NCBI GenBank assembly: GCA_965204155.1
Contig: OZ241971.1
Span: 4,970,765 to 5,034,764 of the forward strand
Length of the DNA stretch: 64,000 nucleotides
Direction: 5' to 3'
From: UBA6522 sp965204155
GTDB taxonomy: Bacteria > Pseudomonadota > Gammaproteobacteria > Steroidobacterales > Rariloculaceae
Shown here in pieces: positions 45,325-53,645 of the stretch. Made by a program: the position numbers and the translations under genes. Position 1 is the first letter of the stretch. Every line of letters starts with the position of its first letter. Below the pieces are notes generated by a model that had not been told where the DNA came from, searched no databases, and worked only from the letters and a program-made list of their open reading frames with translations.

Positions 45325-46674
45325 CTATTGCCGAACCAATTCGTTTGCAACGCTGAAGTAATAGTTCCTGGCGGTCGGGTTGATTTGCTGCCTGGCGATC
45401 CCTCTGAGTGCCTGAATCTTGATTTCAGTCACTTCCATGGTCCGATAATCGGTCGCCAACAGATAATCGGCCAATTGCATGGCCCACTGATAGTCTTCAG
45501 ATGCAACAGCATCCTGCAACTCCGTGAAGATGTTCCCTGCACCGCCTCCCAAACCAATGATTCGCTCCGCCTGTTCACGCTCGGAAAGTGGCAGGAGAGT
45601 GGTTGGATTTCCGTCAAACCATCCTATATTTCCGTTGAATACGGACCTGACTCCCCACGGGACCATGCCATAGAACTCGGTAAGGTATGGAGAATCCGCA
45701 AGCTCTTCCGGTAGCGTGACTGTTTCTGCAAGCTGATTTGCCGTCATGCCGTCGTTCATTCCCTCGACCGTTGCGTCATAGACATAATGTATTGCCGAAG
45801 CGTAGTCCCCAAGTGCCTTGTCCACCTGTTCCTCACCGAGAACCGGCCGGCTATGACCCGGGACCAGGTATTCAGCGCCTTCCTGCCGCATTTTCTCCAG
45901 GCTCTCGGCCCATACCTTCACGTCCCGGTACATTGCGCCCCTGATCGGATAAAGATTGGGGAATGCCTTGTAAAAGTTGTCACCGGGGAACAGCACCCGT
46001 TGCTCGGGCAGCCAGACATAGAGTTGATCGTCCGTCTCTCCCGGCGCGGCAACCAACTCCACATCGACTCCCTCGATAGTGACTTCAAAACGTTCTTCGC
46101 CAAACGTGACGGTCGGTGGCAGATAGCCGTCCCCTTCCTCGTCCCGGATCGGGTGCTCCGCGGTACCCATGTTGATGAACTCTTCCGAATCCAGAAAAAA
46201 GCCGAATTGCCGCGACGTACGGGCGAAACTTATCGCGCCCAGGTCCGAATCGGGCAGCAGGTTATCGCGGAAACCGGCACGGCCATAGATTTCGAGTTCG
46301 CCATCTCCGAGAAACTCCGTGGTCCCGCTCGTGTGGTCCACGTGACCATGGGTGTAGATGATTGCCCTTACGGGCAACTCGCTGATCGCCCTGAACTCTT
46401 CCAACACCGCTCTCGCGGCAGACTTGCTCTCCTTGGTGTCAACGATGATCAAGCCCGATTCACCGACAATCATCGCTGAATTCGAAGCGCCGTAACCCGA
46501 CGCCATGTAAACACCGTCGGTTATCTCGATGATTTCCCGGCGAAATTCTTTGGAGTGTTCTCTCAACAGGGATTCTGCGCTGGTGTCTTGCGCATATGCC
46601 GTGTGCTGGCCGAAAACCATGCAGAAAAGGAGTGTCGTCCCAACAGTCAGCCTGTTGCCAATGCCTGTCACCAT
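45325..46674 (-). CDS. Secreted alkyl/aryl-sulfatase-like MBL hydrolase (BDS1/SdsA1 type)
   Basis: A 449-residue protein with a signal peptide (MVTGIGNRLTVGTTLLFCMV..., to about 30). The sulfatase-specific MBL order is seen: 'AIIYTHGHVDHTSGTTEFLG' (zinc site), 'APGETDDQLYVWLPEQRVLF', 'GDNFYKAFPNLYPIRGAMYR', 'YLVPGHSRPVLGEEQ', then the dimerisation domain with 'YGMVPWGVRSVFNGNIGWFD'. It lacks the C-terminal SCP2-like domain of SdsA1. In relatives it releases sulfate from alkyl sulfates; here the substrate may be a sulfated natural product. Promoter overlaps regulon site 3. Confidence 0.82.
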   Translation of the reverse strand: MVTGIGNRLTVGTTLLFCMVFGQHTAYAQDTSAESLLREHSKEFRREIIEITDGVYMASGYGASNSAMIVGESGLIIVDTKESKSAARAVLEEFRAISELPVRAIIYTHGHVDHTSGTTEFLGDGELEIYGRAGFRDNLLPDSDLGAISFARTSRQFGFFLDSEEFINMGTAEHPIRDEEGDGYLPPTVTFGEERFEVTIEGVDVELVAAPGETDDQLYVWLPEQRVLFPGDNFYKAFPNLYPIRGAMYRDVKVWAESLEKMRQEGAEYLVPGHSRPVLGEEQVDKALGDYASAIHYVYDATVEGMNDGMTANQLAETVTLPEELADSPYLTEFYGMVPWGVRSVFNGNIGWFDGNPTTLLPLSEREQAERIIGLGGGAGNIFTELQDAVASEDYQWAMQLADYLLATDYRTMEVTEIKIQALRGIARQQINPTARNYYFSVANELVRQ

Positions 46675-46784
46675 GGTCTGTTGCTCCTCGCAGCCGTTCG
46701 GATTCACTTGCCCTTTTCCGACAGTATTTCGATCCGTCCGGAAATGACCCGTGATTTCCAATCCGCTCAATATCGGGCTGCACG

Positions 46785-46798
46785 CTTGAGATGTCAAG
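46785..46798. promoter_or_regulatory. 14-bp inverted repeat, regulon site 3, over a -35 box
   Basis: CTTGAGATGTCAAG inside GCTTGAGATGTCAAGC. On the minus strand it contains TTGACA, followed by exactly 17 bp and GATATT: a good sigma-70 promoter for the sulfatase-like gene, with the operator on the -35. Confidence 0.7.
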
Positions 46799-46850
46799 CG
46801 TCGTTGCTCCGGTGCGGACTTCTTGACAAGCGCCTGGGCATCAAAGAAAC

Positions 46851-46864
46851 TTTGATATATCAAG
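46851..46864. promoter_or_regulatory. 14-bp inverted repeat, regulon site 4
   Basis: TTTGATATATCAAG, with perfect TTGATATATCAA core. It lies 90 bp before the TonB receptor gene and adjoins a further degenerate copy at 46863-46876. Confidence 0.65.
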
Positions 46865-46876
46865 TGATAAGTCAAG
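46863..46876. promoter_or_regulatory. Degenerate inverted repeat, regulon site 5
   Basis: AGTGATAAGTCAAG keeps the consensus right half (GTCAAG) but only a partial left half. Its abutment to site 4 hints at cooperative binding upstream of the receptor gene. Confidence 0.35.
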
Positions 46877-46954
46877 CTTCACAAGAAAATGTCATTTGTT
46901 GATGGCAAACGATTATGGCGTTGCATGAGCGCAACGCCTCGTTAGGGAGGTCTT

Positions 46955-49396
46955 ATGTTCAAGCGGTCGGTTCTTCCGGGGACAATCTGCCGATGGGGGC
47001 TCGTCGTTATCGCGGCAAGCCTCACGGGCACGGTCTCCGCCCAGGTATTGGAAGAGATCATCGTCACGGCCACCAAGCGGGAAGAGGCGCTCACCGATGT
47101 GCCTATCTCCATCTCGGCCATCGACACGGAGAAACTGATCAGCAACGGCTGGAACGAGACCACAGATGTGCTCGATTTCGTCCCCAACGTCACGTTTTAT
47201 CTGAACGGAACGAGCACCACGAAACTGAACATACGCGGCGTGCATTCGGACGGTCCCAACCCCTCCCTGGAAGCACCGGTCGCCGTATTCACGGATGGAA
47301 TCTACAACCCGCGCCCGGACTTTGTCCGCGCCCCCCTGCTCGACCTTGAAGGCGTGGAAGTGCAGCGAGGCCCGCAGGCAACCTACTACGGCCACAATGC
47401 CACAGCGGGGTCCATCAGTTTCCGCTCGACGCGCCAGTCCCTTGACGAAGCCGATGGCTTCCTCGTCGTGGAAGGCTCGGCCGAGAGCAGGAACAAGGTC
47501 GACTTTGCCTACGGCGCACCGCTATCCGATACCTTTGGCCTGCGCTTCTCGGGCGCGCTCAGGAATACTTCGGGTCATATCGAGAACATTGCCCAGGACA
47601 GGGACGAACCGAAAAACGACACTTCCATTTTCAGGTTGAGCGGCGTGTGGGTCCCCGGCGATCAAACCGATGTCTTCTTCAAGCTGGAACGCTATGAAGC
47701 CGACGTTACGGGCGAGGTCAGGGAACCCATTACCTGCGGAGGCGCCGGTAACCCCACGGCGCCCGCTCCGTGCCGGGCGTTCGATCCCTCGGCAAGCGGC
47801 AGCCTCATCGGCCAGGCCGACGTTGCCCTCGGCGTGGACGATCGTATAGCCGAAGGGGCGACAATACTGCCGAATTACACGACACGCATTTTCGGCATGG
47901 GGTCCAACGTCACCAGCACCATTACCAACGTCGCCGACGCGCGTTTCATGTCGCGGTCCGGCACGTTCTCGGAGAACACCCGGGCCGCCCTGGACATCAG
48001 CCACGATTTCGGCTCTTTCACCCTGACCTCCCTGACCGGAATCGAGACCGGTGAACGCAGCCCCTTGAGGGACGCCGACATGACCCCGATTGCCGGCATT
48101 TTCACTCATGGCTACCAGGACTACGATTACTGGACCGAGGAACTCCGGCTGACCTCGAATACCGACGGTCCCCTCGCCTGGATGGTCGGCGGCCTGATTC
48201 AGGGTACGGATGGCAGCTCATTCGGCCAGGTTGTTCACAACCTGAATGGAGTATGGACCACCAACTCCCATGTCCAGGAAGACAACATTCTCGGACTCTT
48301 CTTTGATCTCAATTATGACCTGACCGACGCAGTCAATCTGAGTTTTGGCGGCCGCTACACGGATGTGGAAAAGACCGCTGTCGACATAACGTCCAGAGCC
48401 CCGTTGAATGCTGACGGCACACCGGGTGCTTTCAGTGAGATTCTGAATACGGGCACCGGGTTTGTCGCAAATCTGGCGGGTCCGCCTACCTTCGCTGACG
48501 GGATCGCCGATCTCGGAGACGGGACCTATTCCGAAGACAGCTTCGATCCGTATGTTTCGGTTCGGTTCGCGATCAACGATTCGGCCAACGTGTACGCCTT
48601 GTGGTCGAGCGCTTTCAAGGCCGGCGGATTCAGCAATGGTCCGGGCACGGGGCTGCCGTTTTCCGTCCTGCATCCGGCCTTGCCCGATGTCTACGAGTTC
48701 ATGGGGGAAGAGTCGGAAAGCTTCGAGATCGGTTACAAGGCACTGCTGGCCGACGGACGCGTGGACCTGAATATCGCGGCCTTCTCCACGGAGTTCACCA
48801 ACCAGCACACGGTTGTGCCGGCATTTGCCTTCGGGCCTCCACCCTCCCCGGGCGTGGTCTTCTATACCACCGGTGTGGATTCCGAACAGCAGGGCGTCGA
48901 AGTCGATGGCAGGCTCGCCGCGTCAGACAACCTCACCATCACTTTCGCCGGGGCACTGCTGGATGCAGAAATGACCGACCAGGGCATGATGAACTTCTAC
49001 GGTTGCCTCGATTGTGCGCCACGGGAACTCATCCAGGCCTCGGACTGGTCCGCTGCGTTCGGCGCCACCTGGTCCGCACCTGTCGGAGATGCCTACGAAC
49101 TGACGTTGAACACGGAAATGGCCTTTGCTGACGGGTATCAGGTGGCCTATGAAGGCGTCTTCAAGGATCAGGCTGAAGGCGATCAATTGCTGGGCTGGCA
49201 GGATGGCTGGGAACGAATCAACGTTCGAGCCGCCCTGAGACCGATCAACGGAAACTGGGACGTTTCGGTCTTCGGCCGCAACGTCACCGACAATCGGCGG
49301 ACGAATGACTACGCGCCCGACGGCAACGCAACGTTGTATTACGTCACGCGGCAGTACGGCGCCGATTGGGGTGTGGCTTTCCGGTACAACTTCTGA
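46955..49396 (+). CDS. TonB-dependent outer-membrane receptor
   Basis: An 813-residue receptor. Signal peptide to about 29, TonB-box-like 'LEEIIVTATKREEALTDVPI', plug domain with 'NIRGVHSDG', 'GVEVQRGPQATYYGHNATAG' and a barrel of about 650 residues with 'FKAGGFSNGPGTGLPF' and terminal aromatic residue Phe ('GVAFRYNF'). It imports a large or scarce ligand across the outer membrane with TonB energy. Because it shares a promoter region and operator motif with a sulfatase-like hydrolase, both probably serve the same substrate. Confidence 0.92.
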   Translation: MFKRSVLPGTICRWGLVVIAASLTGTVSAQVLEEIIVTATKREEALTDVPISISAIDTEKLISNGWNETTDVLDFVPNVTFYLNGTSTTKLNIRGVHSDGPNPSLEAPVAVFTDGIYNPRPDFVRAPLLDLEGVEVQRGPQATYYGHNATAGSISFRSTRQSLDEADGFLVVEGSAESRNKVDFAYGAPLSDTFGLRFSGALRNTSGHIENIAQDRDEPKNDTSIFRLSGVWVPGDQTDVFFKLERYEADVTGEVREPITCGGAGNPTAPAPCRAFDPSASGSLIGQADVALGVDDRIAEGATILPNYTTRIFGMGSNVTSTITNVADARFMSRSGTFSENTRAALDISHDFGSFTLTSLTGIETGERSPLRDADMTPIAGIFTHGYQDYDYWTEELRLTSNTDGPLAWMVGGLIQGTDGSSFGQVVHNLNGVWTTNSHVQEDNILGLFFDLNYDLTDAVNLSFGGRYTDVEKTAVDITSRAPLNADGTPGAFSEILNTGTGFVANLAGPPTFADGIADLGDGTYSEDSFDPYVSVRFAINDSANVYALWSSAFKAGGFSNGPGTGLPFSVLHPALPDVYEFMGEESESFEIGYKALLADGRVDLNIAAFSTEFTNQHTVVPAFAFGPPPSPGVVFYTTGVDSEQQGVEVDGRLAASDNLTITFAGALLDAEMTDQGMMNFYGCLDCAPRELIQASDWSAAFGATWSAPVGDAYELTLNTEMAFADGYQVAYEGVFKDQAEGDQLLGWQDGWERINVRAALRPINGNWDVSVFGRNVTDNRRTNDYAPDGNATLYYVTRQYGADWGVAFRYNF

Positions 49397-49408
49397 GGCG
49401 CCGGGAGC

Positions 49409-49948
49409 CTATCCGATATGCTCCCGGTGCTTGAAGTCCGATTCCTTGTAGTCCGTATCGTCGAGAAGTTCGTTCGCATTCGCACGGATCTTCTCGATCG
49501 TTTCGAGGAGTTGGCTGTATTCGTTGTCGTCGATGTTCTCCAGCAGCCGCCCCTCGCGTGACAGATGGATCGCCTCAACGAGTTCATACGCGCGTTCACC
49601 TTTTTTGGTCAGCCGAATGAGCTTGCGTCGTCCGTAACTGGGATCCTGTGTTCGCGCGATCAGCTTCTTGTCGAGCAGTGACTTGATCACCCTGCTGATC
49701 TGTCCCTCATCCGCCGACATGGCCGCTGCGATCTCACGGGCGGAAATGACCTTCTTGTAGCCTATTTTTCGAAGCACCCAGGCCTCGACAACCTGAACGC
49801 CCGCAGTGGAGGAAAACGCGCGGATGGAGCTTCGGAAAATCAGGTTTCCCAATTCGTTCAGGATTTGCCCGATCCCCTTGGGCGGAAACTCGCGGCGGCT
49901 CTCGTGGTCCTCGGGACCGAACTTTGTAATGTCATAATTCCTGAGCAT
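49409..49948 (-). CDS. MarR-family transcriptional regulator
   Basis: A 179-residue protein with a winged helix: 'VQVVEAWVLRKIGYKKVISA', 'REIAAAMSADEGQISRVIKS' (recognition region), 'LLDKKLIARTQDPSYGRRKL' (wing with the DPSYGRRKL form of the MarR D-x-R motif) and 'IRLTKKGERAYELVEAIH'. MarR dimers bind palindromes of this size and are usually released by a phenolic or other ligand. It is the only regulator in the 43-62 kb cluster, and divergent from the propeller gene whose promoter holds regulon site 6, so it is the best candidate to read that motif. Confidence 0.9.
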   Translation of the reverse strand: MLRNYDITKFGPEDHESRREFPPKGIGQILNELGNLIFRSSIRAFSSTAGVQVVEAWVLRKIGYKKVISAREIAAAMSADEGQISRVIKSLLDKKLIARTQDPSYGRRKLIRLTKKGERAYELVEAIHLSREGRLLENIDDNEYSQLLETIEKIRANANELLDDTDYKESDFKHREHIG

Positions 49949-50068
49949 ATTCTTCCTCGAATTTTTCCGTCATTACCGAAAACTCAATTGGGTTCCCTGC
50001 ACCGACCGGCGCCACAGCCGCACCGAATCTCGACCCATTGAGACTGCGGCATGGCAGCCGGCACGACG

Positions 50069-50082
50069 CTTGTTATGTCAAG
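50069..50082. promoter_or_regulatory. 14-bp inverted repeat, regulon site 6, beside the MarR gene
   Basis: CTTGTTATGTCAAG in GCTTGTTATGTCAAGC. It lies 65 bp before the propeller gene and 121 bp from the MarR ATG. TTGTTA is a possible -35 with CAAAAT 17 bp on. Confidence 0.65.
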
Positions 50083-50146
50083 CATAGTCGGCCAAAATGA
50101 CCGAAACTGCAACCTGGCCGAGCGTCACCGGCCAGAGGATGTCTTC

Positions 50147-51583
50147 ATGCAAGCAATTCCGGCTACTGCCACGTTAACCTTGACCGCGCTGATACCGCTC
50201 GCGGAGGCCGGTGCCCAGATTCCGGCAGACTTCGTCGTCACGGAACGGGATCGGATGGTCCAGGAGATCGAGTCCTGGGAGACGGTGCTGGAGGATTGGG
50301 AGCGGCGCGCCAGGACCGGGAGCATCAGGAGCGGGTACGAGGTTGAGGTGATTGCGACCTTCGATCCGGGCGAGGCGAAGTTCGAGCCGCAGCCCGGCGG
50401 CGTCTACTTCTACGAGAACGTGGATCGGCAGAGTCCCTTCGCGCACGCGCCCGACCCACGTCCGGAATCGAAGTCCAGCGTCATCGTGGTCGGGGATGCG
50501 AGAAGCAGGAAAGTCATCGCCCACTACGAATTCGCGCCCGAAATGTTCGCGTCCGTTCACACGACCGCGATGTCGCCGGACGGCAGGTATCTTTACATCG
50601 TCGGTCCGAGACCCGGAGAATCGAACGAGGAGTACCAGGCCCTGGGCACGCCGGGGACCCTGATAAAAGTGGATGCGCTGACCCTGCAACCGATCAGTCA
50701 GCTGACCATTGGCGGGCGCATTCACCACGGACAGATCTTCCAGGATCGCTACCTCCTCATCGACACGTTCGCCCGTGAGGAAGGCGGCCTCGACATCGCA
50801 TTGTTCGACCCTGCCACCGACGAAATCGTCGGCGGCGTTCGCGACGAGGACCTGGGCGGTGGCACGTCCACGGCCTTCACGGACGGAGAGTACATCTACG
50901 CGCTGATGGAACCGGCCGGCTACGGCCCGCTCTCCATGTCGGGGTACGTCGCAGCCACCAACCTCGGGCGCGGCCGCGTCGTGGCGCTGAGACCTTTCTG
51001 GGTGGCAAAGATCGATCCGCAGACCTGGGAGGTCGTGCGGGAATACCCGTATCCCGGCTATCGCGGCGACTGGATCGAGTTCGATGCCGCACGCGAGCAC
51101 ATGTTCATCCCGTCTGCCGGCTCCGGCAGCCTCAGCAAGATCAACCTCGATACCGGGGAGGTCGTCTGGCATCAGCCAACGGGCGTCGGTCCCTACGGCG
51201 CGGAACTGACGGCGGACGAGTCCGAGGTCTGGGTGGCCGACAAGGGCGAGGCCGCCGGATTCTTCGGTCGCACCATCACCGTGTTCGACAACGAGAGCGG
51301 GCGCCACCTGGAAACATTGTTTGCCGGATATTCCATCGACCATGTCCTGCTGTCGCCGAACGGCAGGGAGATGTGGGCCACCAGCAACCGGGAGAGCAGG
51401 ATCTACGTATTCGATGCCGGGACGCGCCAGCGGATGACATTGATCGACATGCCGACTACGGGGGGCGCCCACGGCCTCGTCTGGGTGCACTACGACGAGG
51501 ATGGGAACTCGCGCGTCGTGGCCGACCAGGGCGGCTTCCACAATGGCATCGACCCCCGTTCGGGCCGCCCGCTGGAGTATTGA
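50147..51583 (+). CDS. Secreted YncE-like beta-propeller protein
   Basis: A 478-residue protein with a signal peptide (to about 22, AGA-Q). An N-terminal region 'ETVLEDWERRARTGSIRSGY' and 'YFYENVDRQSPFAH' is followed by propeller blades ('TTAMSPDGRYLYIVGPRPGE', 'DTGEVVWHQPTGVGPYGAEL', 'WATSNRESRIYVFDAGT'). YncE-type propellers sit in the periplasm; their ligands are unknown. A paralogue at 57882 shares the distinctive N-terminal 'WERRARxGSxxxxYEV' region. Start chosen by AGAGGAT. Confidence 0.78.
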   Translation: MQAIPATATLTLTALIPLAEAGAQIPADFVVTERDRMVQEIESWETVLEDWERRARTGSIRSGYEVEVIATFDPGEAKFEPQPGGVYFYENVDRQSPFAHAPDPRPESKSSVIVVGDARSRKVIAHYEFAPEMFASVHTTAMSPDGRYLYIVGPRPGESNEEYQALGTPGTLIKVDALTLQPISQLTIGGRIHHGQIFQDRYLLIDTFAREEGGLDIALFDPATDEIVGGVRDEDLGGGTSTAFTDGEYIYALMEPAGYGPLSMSGYVAATNLGRGRVVALRPFWVAKIDPQTWEVVREYPYPGYRGDWIEFDAAREHMFIPSAGSGSLSKINLDTGEVVWHQPTGVGPYGAELTADESEVWVADKGEAAGFFGRTITVFDNESGRHLETLFAGYSIDHVLLSPNGREMWATSNRESRIYVFDAGTRQRMTLIDMPTTGGAHGLVWVHYDEDGNSRVVADQGGFHNGIDPRSGRPLEY

Positions 51584-51601
51584 TCCGTCTGCGGCCAGGC
51601 G

Positions 51602-52969
51602 CTACAGCAGCCGCCTGGACGATGCAAGGACATCGGACAGGAGTCCCTCGATCGCGGCCTCATCATATAGCTCCCCGTCGGCAATAACCGCGGAGATTCG
51701 AGTCGTGTTGGCGATGTCCTCCAGCGGGTCGGCGTCGAGCAACACGAGATCCGCCAGCTTACCGGCCTCGATGGCGCCGAGATCGCCGCGCCGGTCGAAG
51801 TAGAGCGCCGGATTCAGCGTAGCCGCGCGCAGCGCATCCAGTGGCGACAGGCCCGCCTCCACCATCAATGCAAGCTCGTCGTGCAGGGCAAAGCCGGGCA
51901 GTCGATAGAAGGCCCCCGTGTCCGTTCCCGCGAGAATCGTGACGCCGCCTTCCACCACCAACCTCAGCAGCCGCTGGTTGAACTCGTGAAGATTCCTGTC
52001 CGCCTCGCCGGCATAGATCGGCGGCGGCCGGTAGTACTCGGCCTTCGCCGGCTTCAGATACTGCAGCCGCTGCCGGGAGACGCCGGGGCTGTCCACCGCC
52101 AGCTCCGCGGAGAAGATCATCGTTGGCGTAATGAACGTGCCGTTTGCGGCGAGATGCTCGATTGCGGCGCGGCAAGCGGGCTCGTTCAATTCGATCGGCG
52201 TCTCGCTCTCGCCGCGGCCGGTGGGCTCATCGTCTCTGCACGCCCTGCCCAGCGCCATGAGGTGCTCGACGCTGCGCATCCCGGAGTCGGACGCATCCAT
52301 GATCGTGATCGACTGTGGCACATGTCCCGAAAACACGAGGTGATGCCGCCTGGCCTGCTCGACAGCGGCATAGTAGACCTCGCTGGTCAAACCGTTGTGA
52401 ATCTTCAGGAAATCGATGCCGCCGGCCACAAGAGAGTCGACGGCGCTGCGAGCCTCCTCGGGTGTGTAAATCATGTGTTCCGGGCCGAACCGCCGCGCCT
52501 GCGCCGTTTCCAGGAACGGACCGGAGGCGACGATCCGCGGCGCGGGCAGGTTCTCACTGGCGATGCGGCGTTTGCCGGCCAGCAACTGGCCGAGATAGCT
52601 TCCCATGTCCCGCACGCCGGTCACGCCGTGGGCGAGAAACAGCTTGTACATGTCCATCGAGAAGTCGTAGTCGATGCCGTAGTGCTCGAAGGCATGGGCG
52701 TGCATTTCCCACAAACCCGGAATCAGAAACTTGCCGCGGCCGTCGAGGACCCGGGCTCCGGGCGGCGCATCTGCCCCTGTGGCCGCACGAACCGAGGCGA
52801 TCCGGTTGCCGCTCACGACGACCGTTTGATTCCCGACGCGCTCGCCCAGATCGACATCGATCACTGTCACGTCGTCGATGACGATGACAGGTGCTTCCTG
52901 GGCAACACTCTGCCCGATCGGCGAGACAAGTACTCCAATCCCCAGCAATAAGGCCGTAAATCGCGTCAT
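51602..52969 (-). CDS. Secreted amidohydrolase-family metallohydrolase
   Basis: A 455-residue protein with a signal peptide (to about 24). The amidohydrolase superfamily pattern is 'LIPGLWEMHAHAFEHYGI' (HxH metal site), 'FLKIHNGLTSEVYYAAVEQA' (metal-bridging Lys region), 'HHLVFSGHVPQ', 'SVEHLM', and 'ILAGTDTGAFY' (catalytic Asp). It ends with the usual 'LGAIEAGKLADLVLLDADPL'. Relatives include secreted dipeptidases and imidazolonepropionase-like enzymes. Faces the Mo-hydroxylase genes across regulon site 7. CAGGAGC precedes the ATG. Confidence 0.85.
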   Translation of the reverse strand: MTRFTALLLGIGVLVSPIGQSVAQEAPVIVIDDVTVIDVDLGERVGNQTVVVSGNRIASVRAATGADAPPGARVLDGRGKFLIPGLWEMHAHAFEHYGIDYDFSMDMYKLFLAHGVTGVRDMGSYLGQLLAGKRRIASENLPAPRIVASGPFLETAQARRFGPEHMIYTPEEARSAVDSLVAGGIDFLKIHNGLTSEVYYAAVEQARRHHLVFSGHVPQSITIMDASDSGMRSVEHLMALGRACRDDEPTGRGESETPIELNEPACRAAIEHLAANGTFITPTMIFSAELAVDSPGVSRQRLQYLKPAKAEYYRPPPIYAGEADRNLHEFNQRLLRLVVEGGVTILAGTDTGAFYRLPGFALHDELALMVEAGLSPLDALRAATLNPALYFDRRGDLGAIEAGKLADLVLLDADPLEDIANTTRISAVIADGELYDEAAIEGLLSDVLASSRRLL

Positions 52970-53092
52970 TGTTGCTCCTGGTAATACCGCCATTGTCACC
53001 CGGTCCAGGTGCGGCCGCAGTCCCGACCGCTCCAGTCCACGTGCGGTCGCAGTCCTAACCGCACCGATTCATGCACAAGCTACACGTCTTAA

Positions 53093-53106
53093 CTTGATGT
53101 ATCAAG
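53093..53106. promoter_or_regulatory. 14-bp inverted repeat, regulon site 7
   Basis: CTTGATGTATCAAG, perfect but for the central pair. TTGATG within it may be a -35, with TAGTCT 17 bp downstream, for the Mo-hydroxylase operon at 53172. No other gene is visible in the 202-bp gap. Confidence 0.65.
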
Positions 53107-53171
53107 GTTCGGAGTGCTAGTCTTTTCCCTGGCGCGGACTGCGTCGGAACCCGGCAGAACGAGGGGGCTTG

Positions 53172-53645
53172 ATGAACGTCAATTTTTCCGTCAACGGAGA
53201 GGCTGTTTCGGTAGACGTGGAACCCGACACGCCGTTGCTCTGGATTCTCAGGGATCACCTGGGTCTTACCGGCACCAAGTTCGGTTGCGGCATGGCCATG
53301 TGCGGGGCCTGTACCGTCCACCTGGACGGGGCACGCAACTTCTCCTGCCAGATTCAGGCCCGGAGCCTGGAGGGCCGGGCCATCACCACCATCGAAGGGC
53401 TCTCCCCCGACGGCCCTGAGGGCGACATCCATCCCATCCAGCAGGCGTGGATCGACGAACAGGTGCCCCAGTGCGGCTTCTGCCAACCCGGTCAAATGAT
53501 GGCCGCGCTGGATCTGTTGAACAGGAATCCTTCCCCGACGCGAGAGGAGATCGTCGTCCACATGAACTCCAATCTCTGCCGGTGCGGCACGTATCCCCGC
53601 ATCGTCAAGGCCATTCAGGCGGCGGCAGAGGAGATGCAGGCATGA
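53172..53645 (+). CDS. Two-[2Fe-2S] small subunit of a xanthine-dehydrogenase-family hydroxylase (IorA-like)
   Basis: A 157-residue ferredoxin-type subunit. First cluster 'FGCGMAMCGACTVHLDGARN', second 'QCGFCQPGQMMAALDLLNRN' and 'NSNLCRCGTYPRIVKAIQAA', the standard pair. It passes electrons from the Mo site to an external acceptor. It has no signal peptide but is encoded just before a Tat-signal large subunit (ATGA overlap), so the complex is probably folded in the cytoplasm and exported with the large subunit, as proposed for IorAB-like enzymes. GGGGG precedes the ATG. Confidence 0.92.
   Translation: MNVNFSVNGEAVSVDVEPDTPLLWILRDHLGLTGTKFGCGMAMCGACTVHLDGARNFSCQIQARSLEGRAITTIEGLSPDGPEGDIHPIQQAWIDEQVPQCGFCQPGQMMAALDLLNRNPSPTREEIVVHMNSNLCRCGTYPRIVKAIQAAAEEMQA

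Noticed and set aside
46822..46830. CTTGACAAG as a further regulon site
   Set aside because: The half-sites are too close (1-bp centre) to fit the 14-bp motif; kept out of the list though it lies in the same gap.
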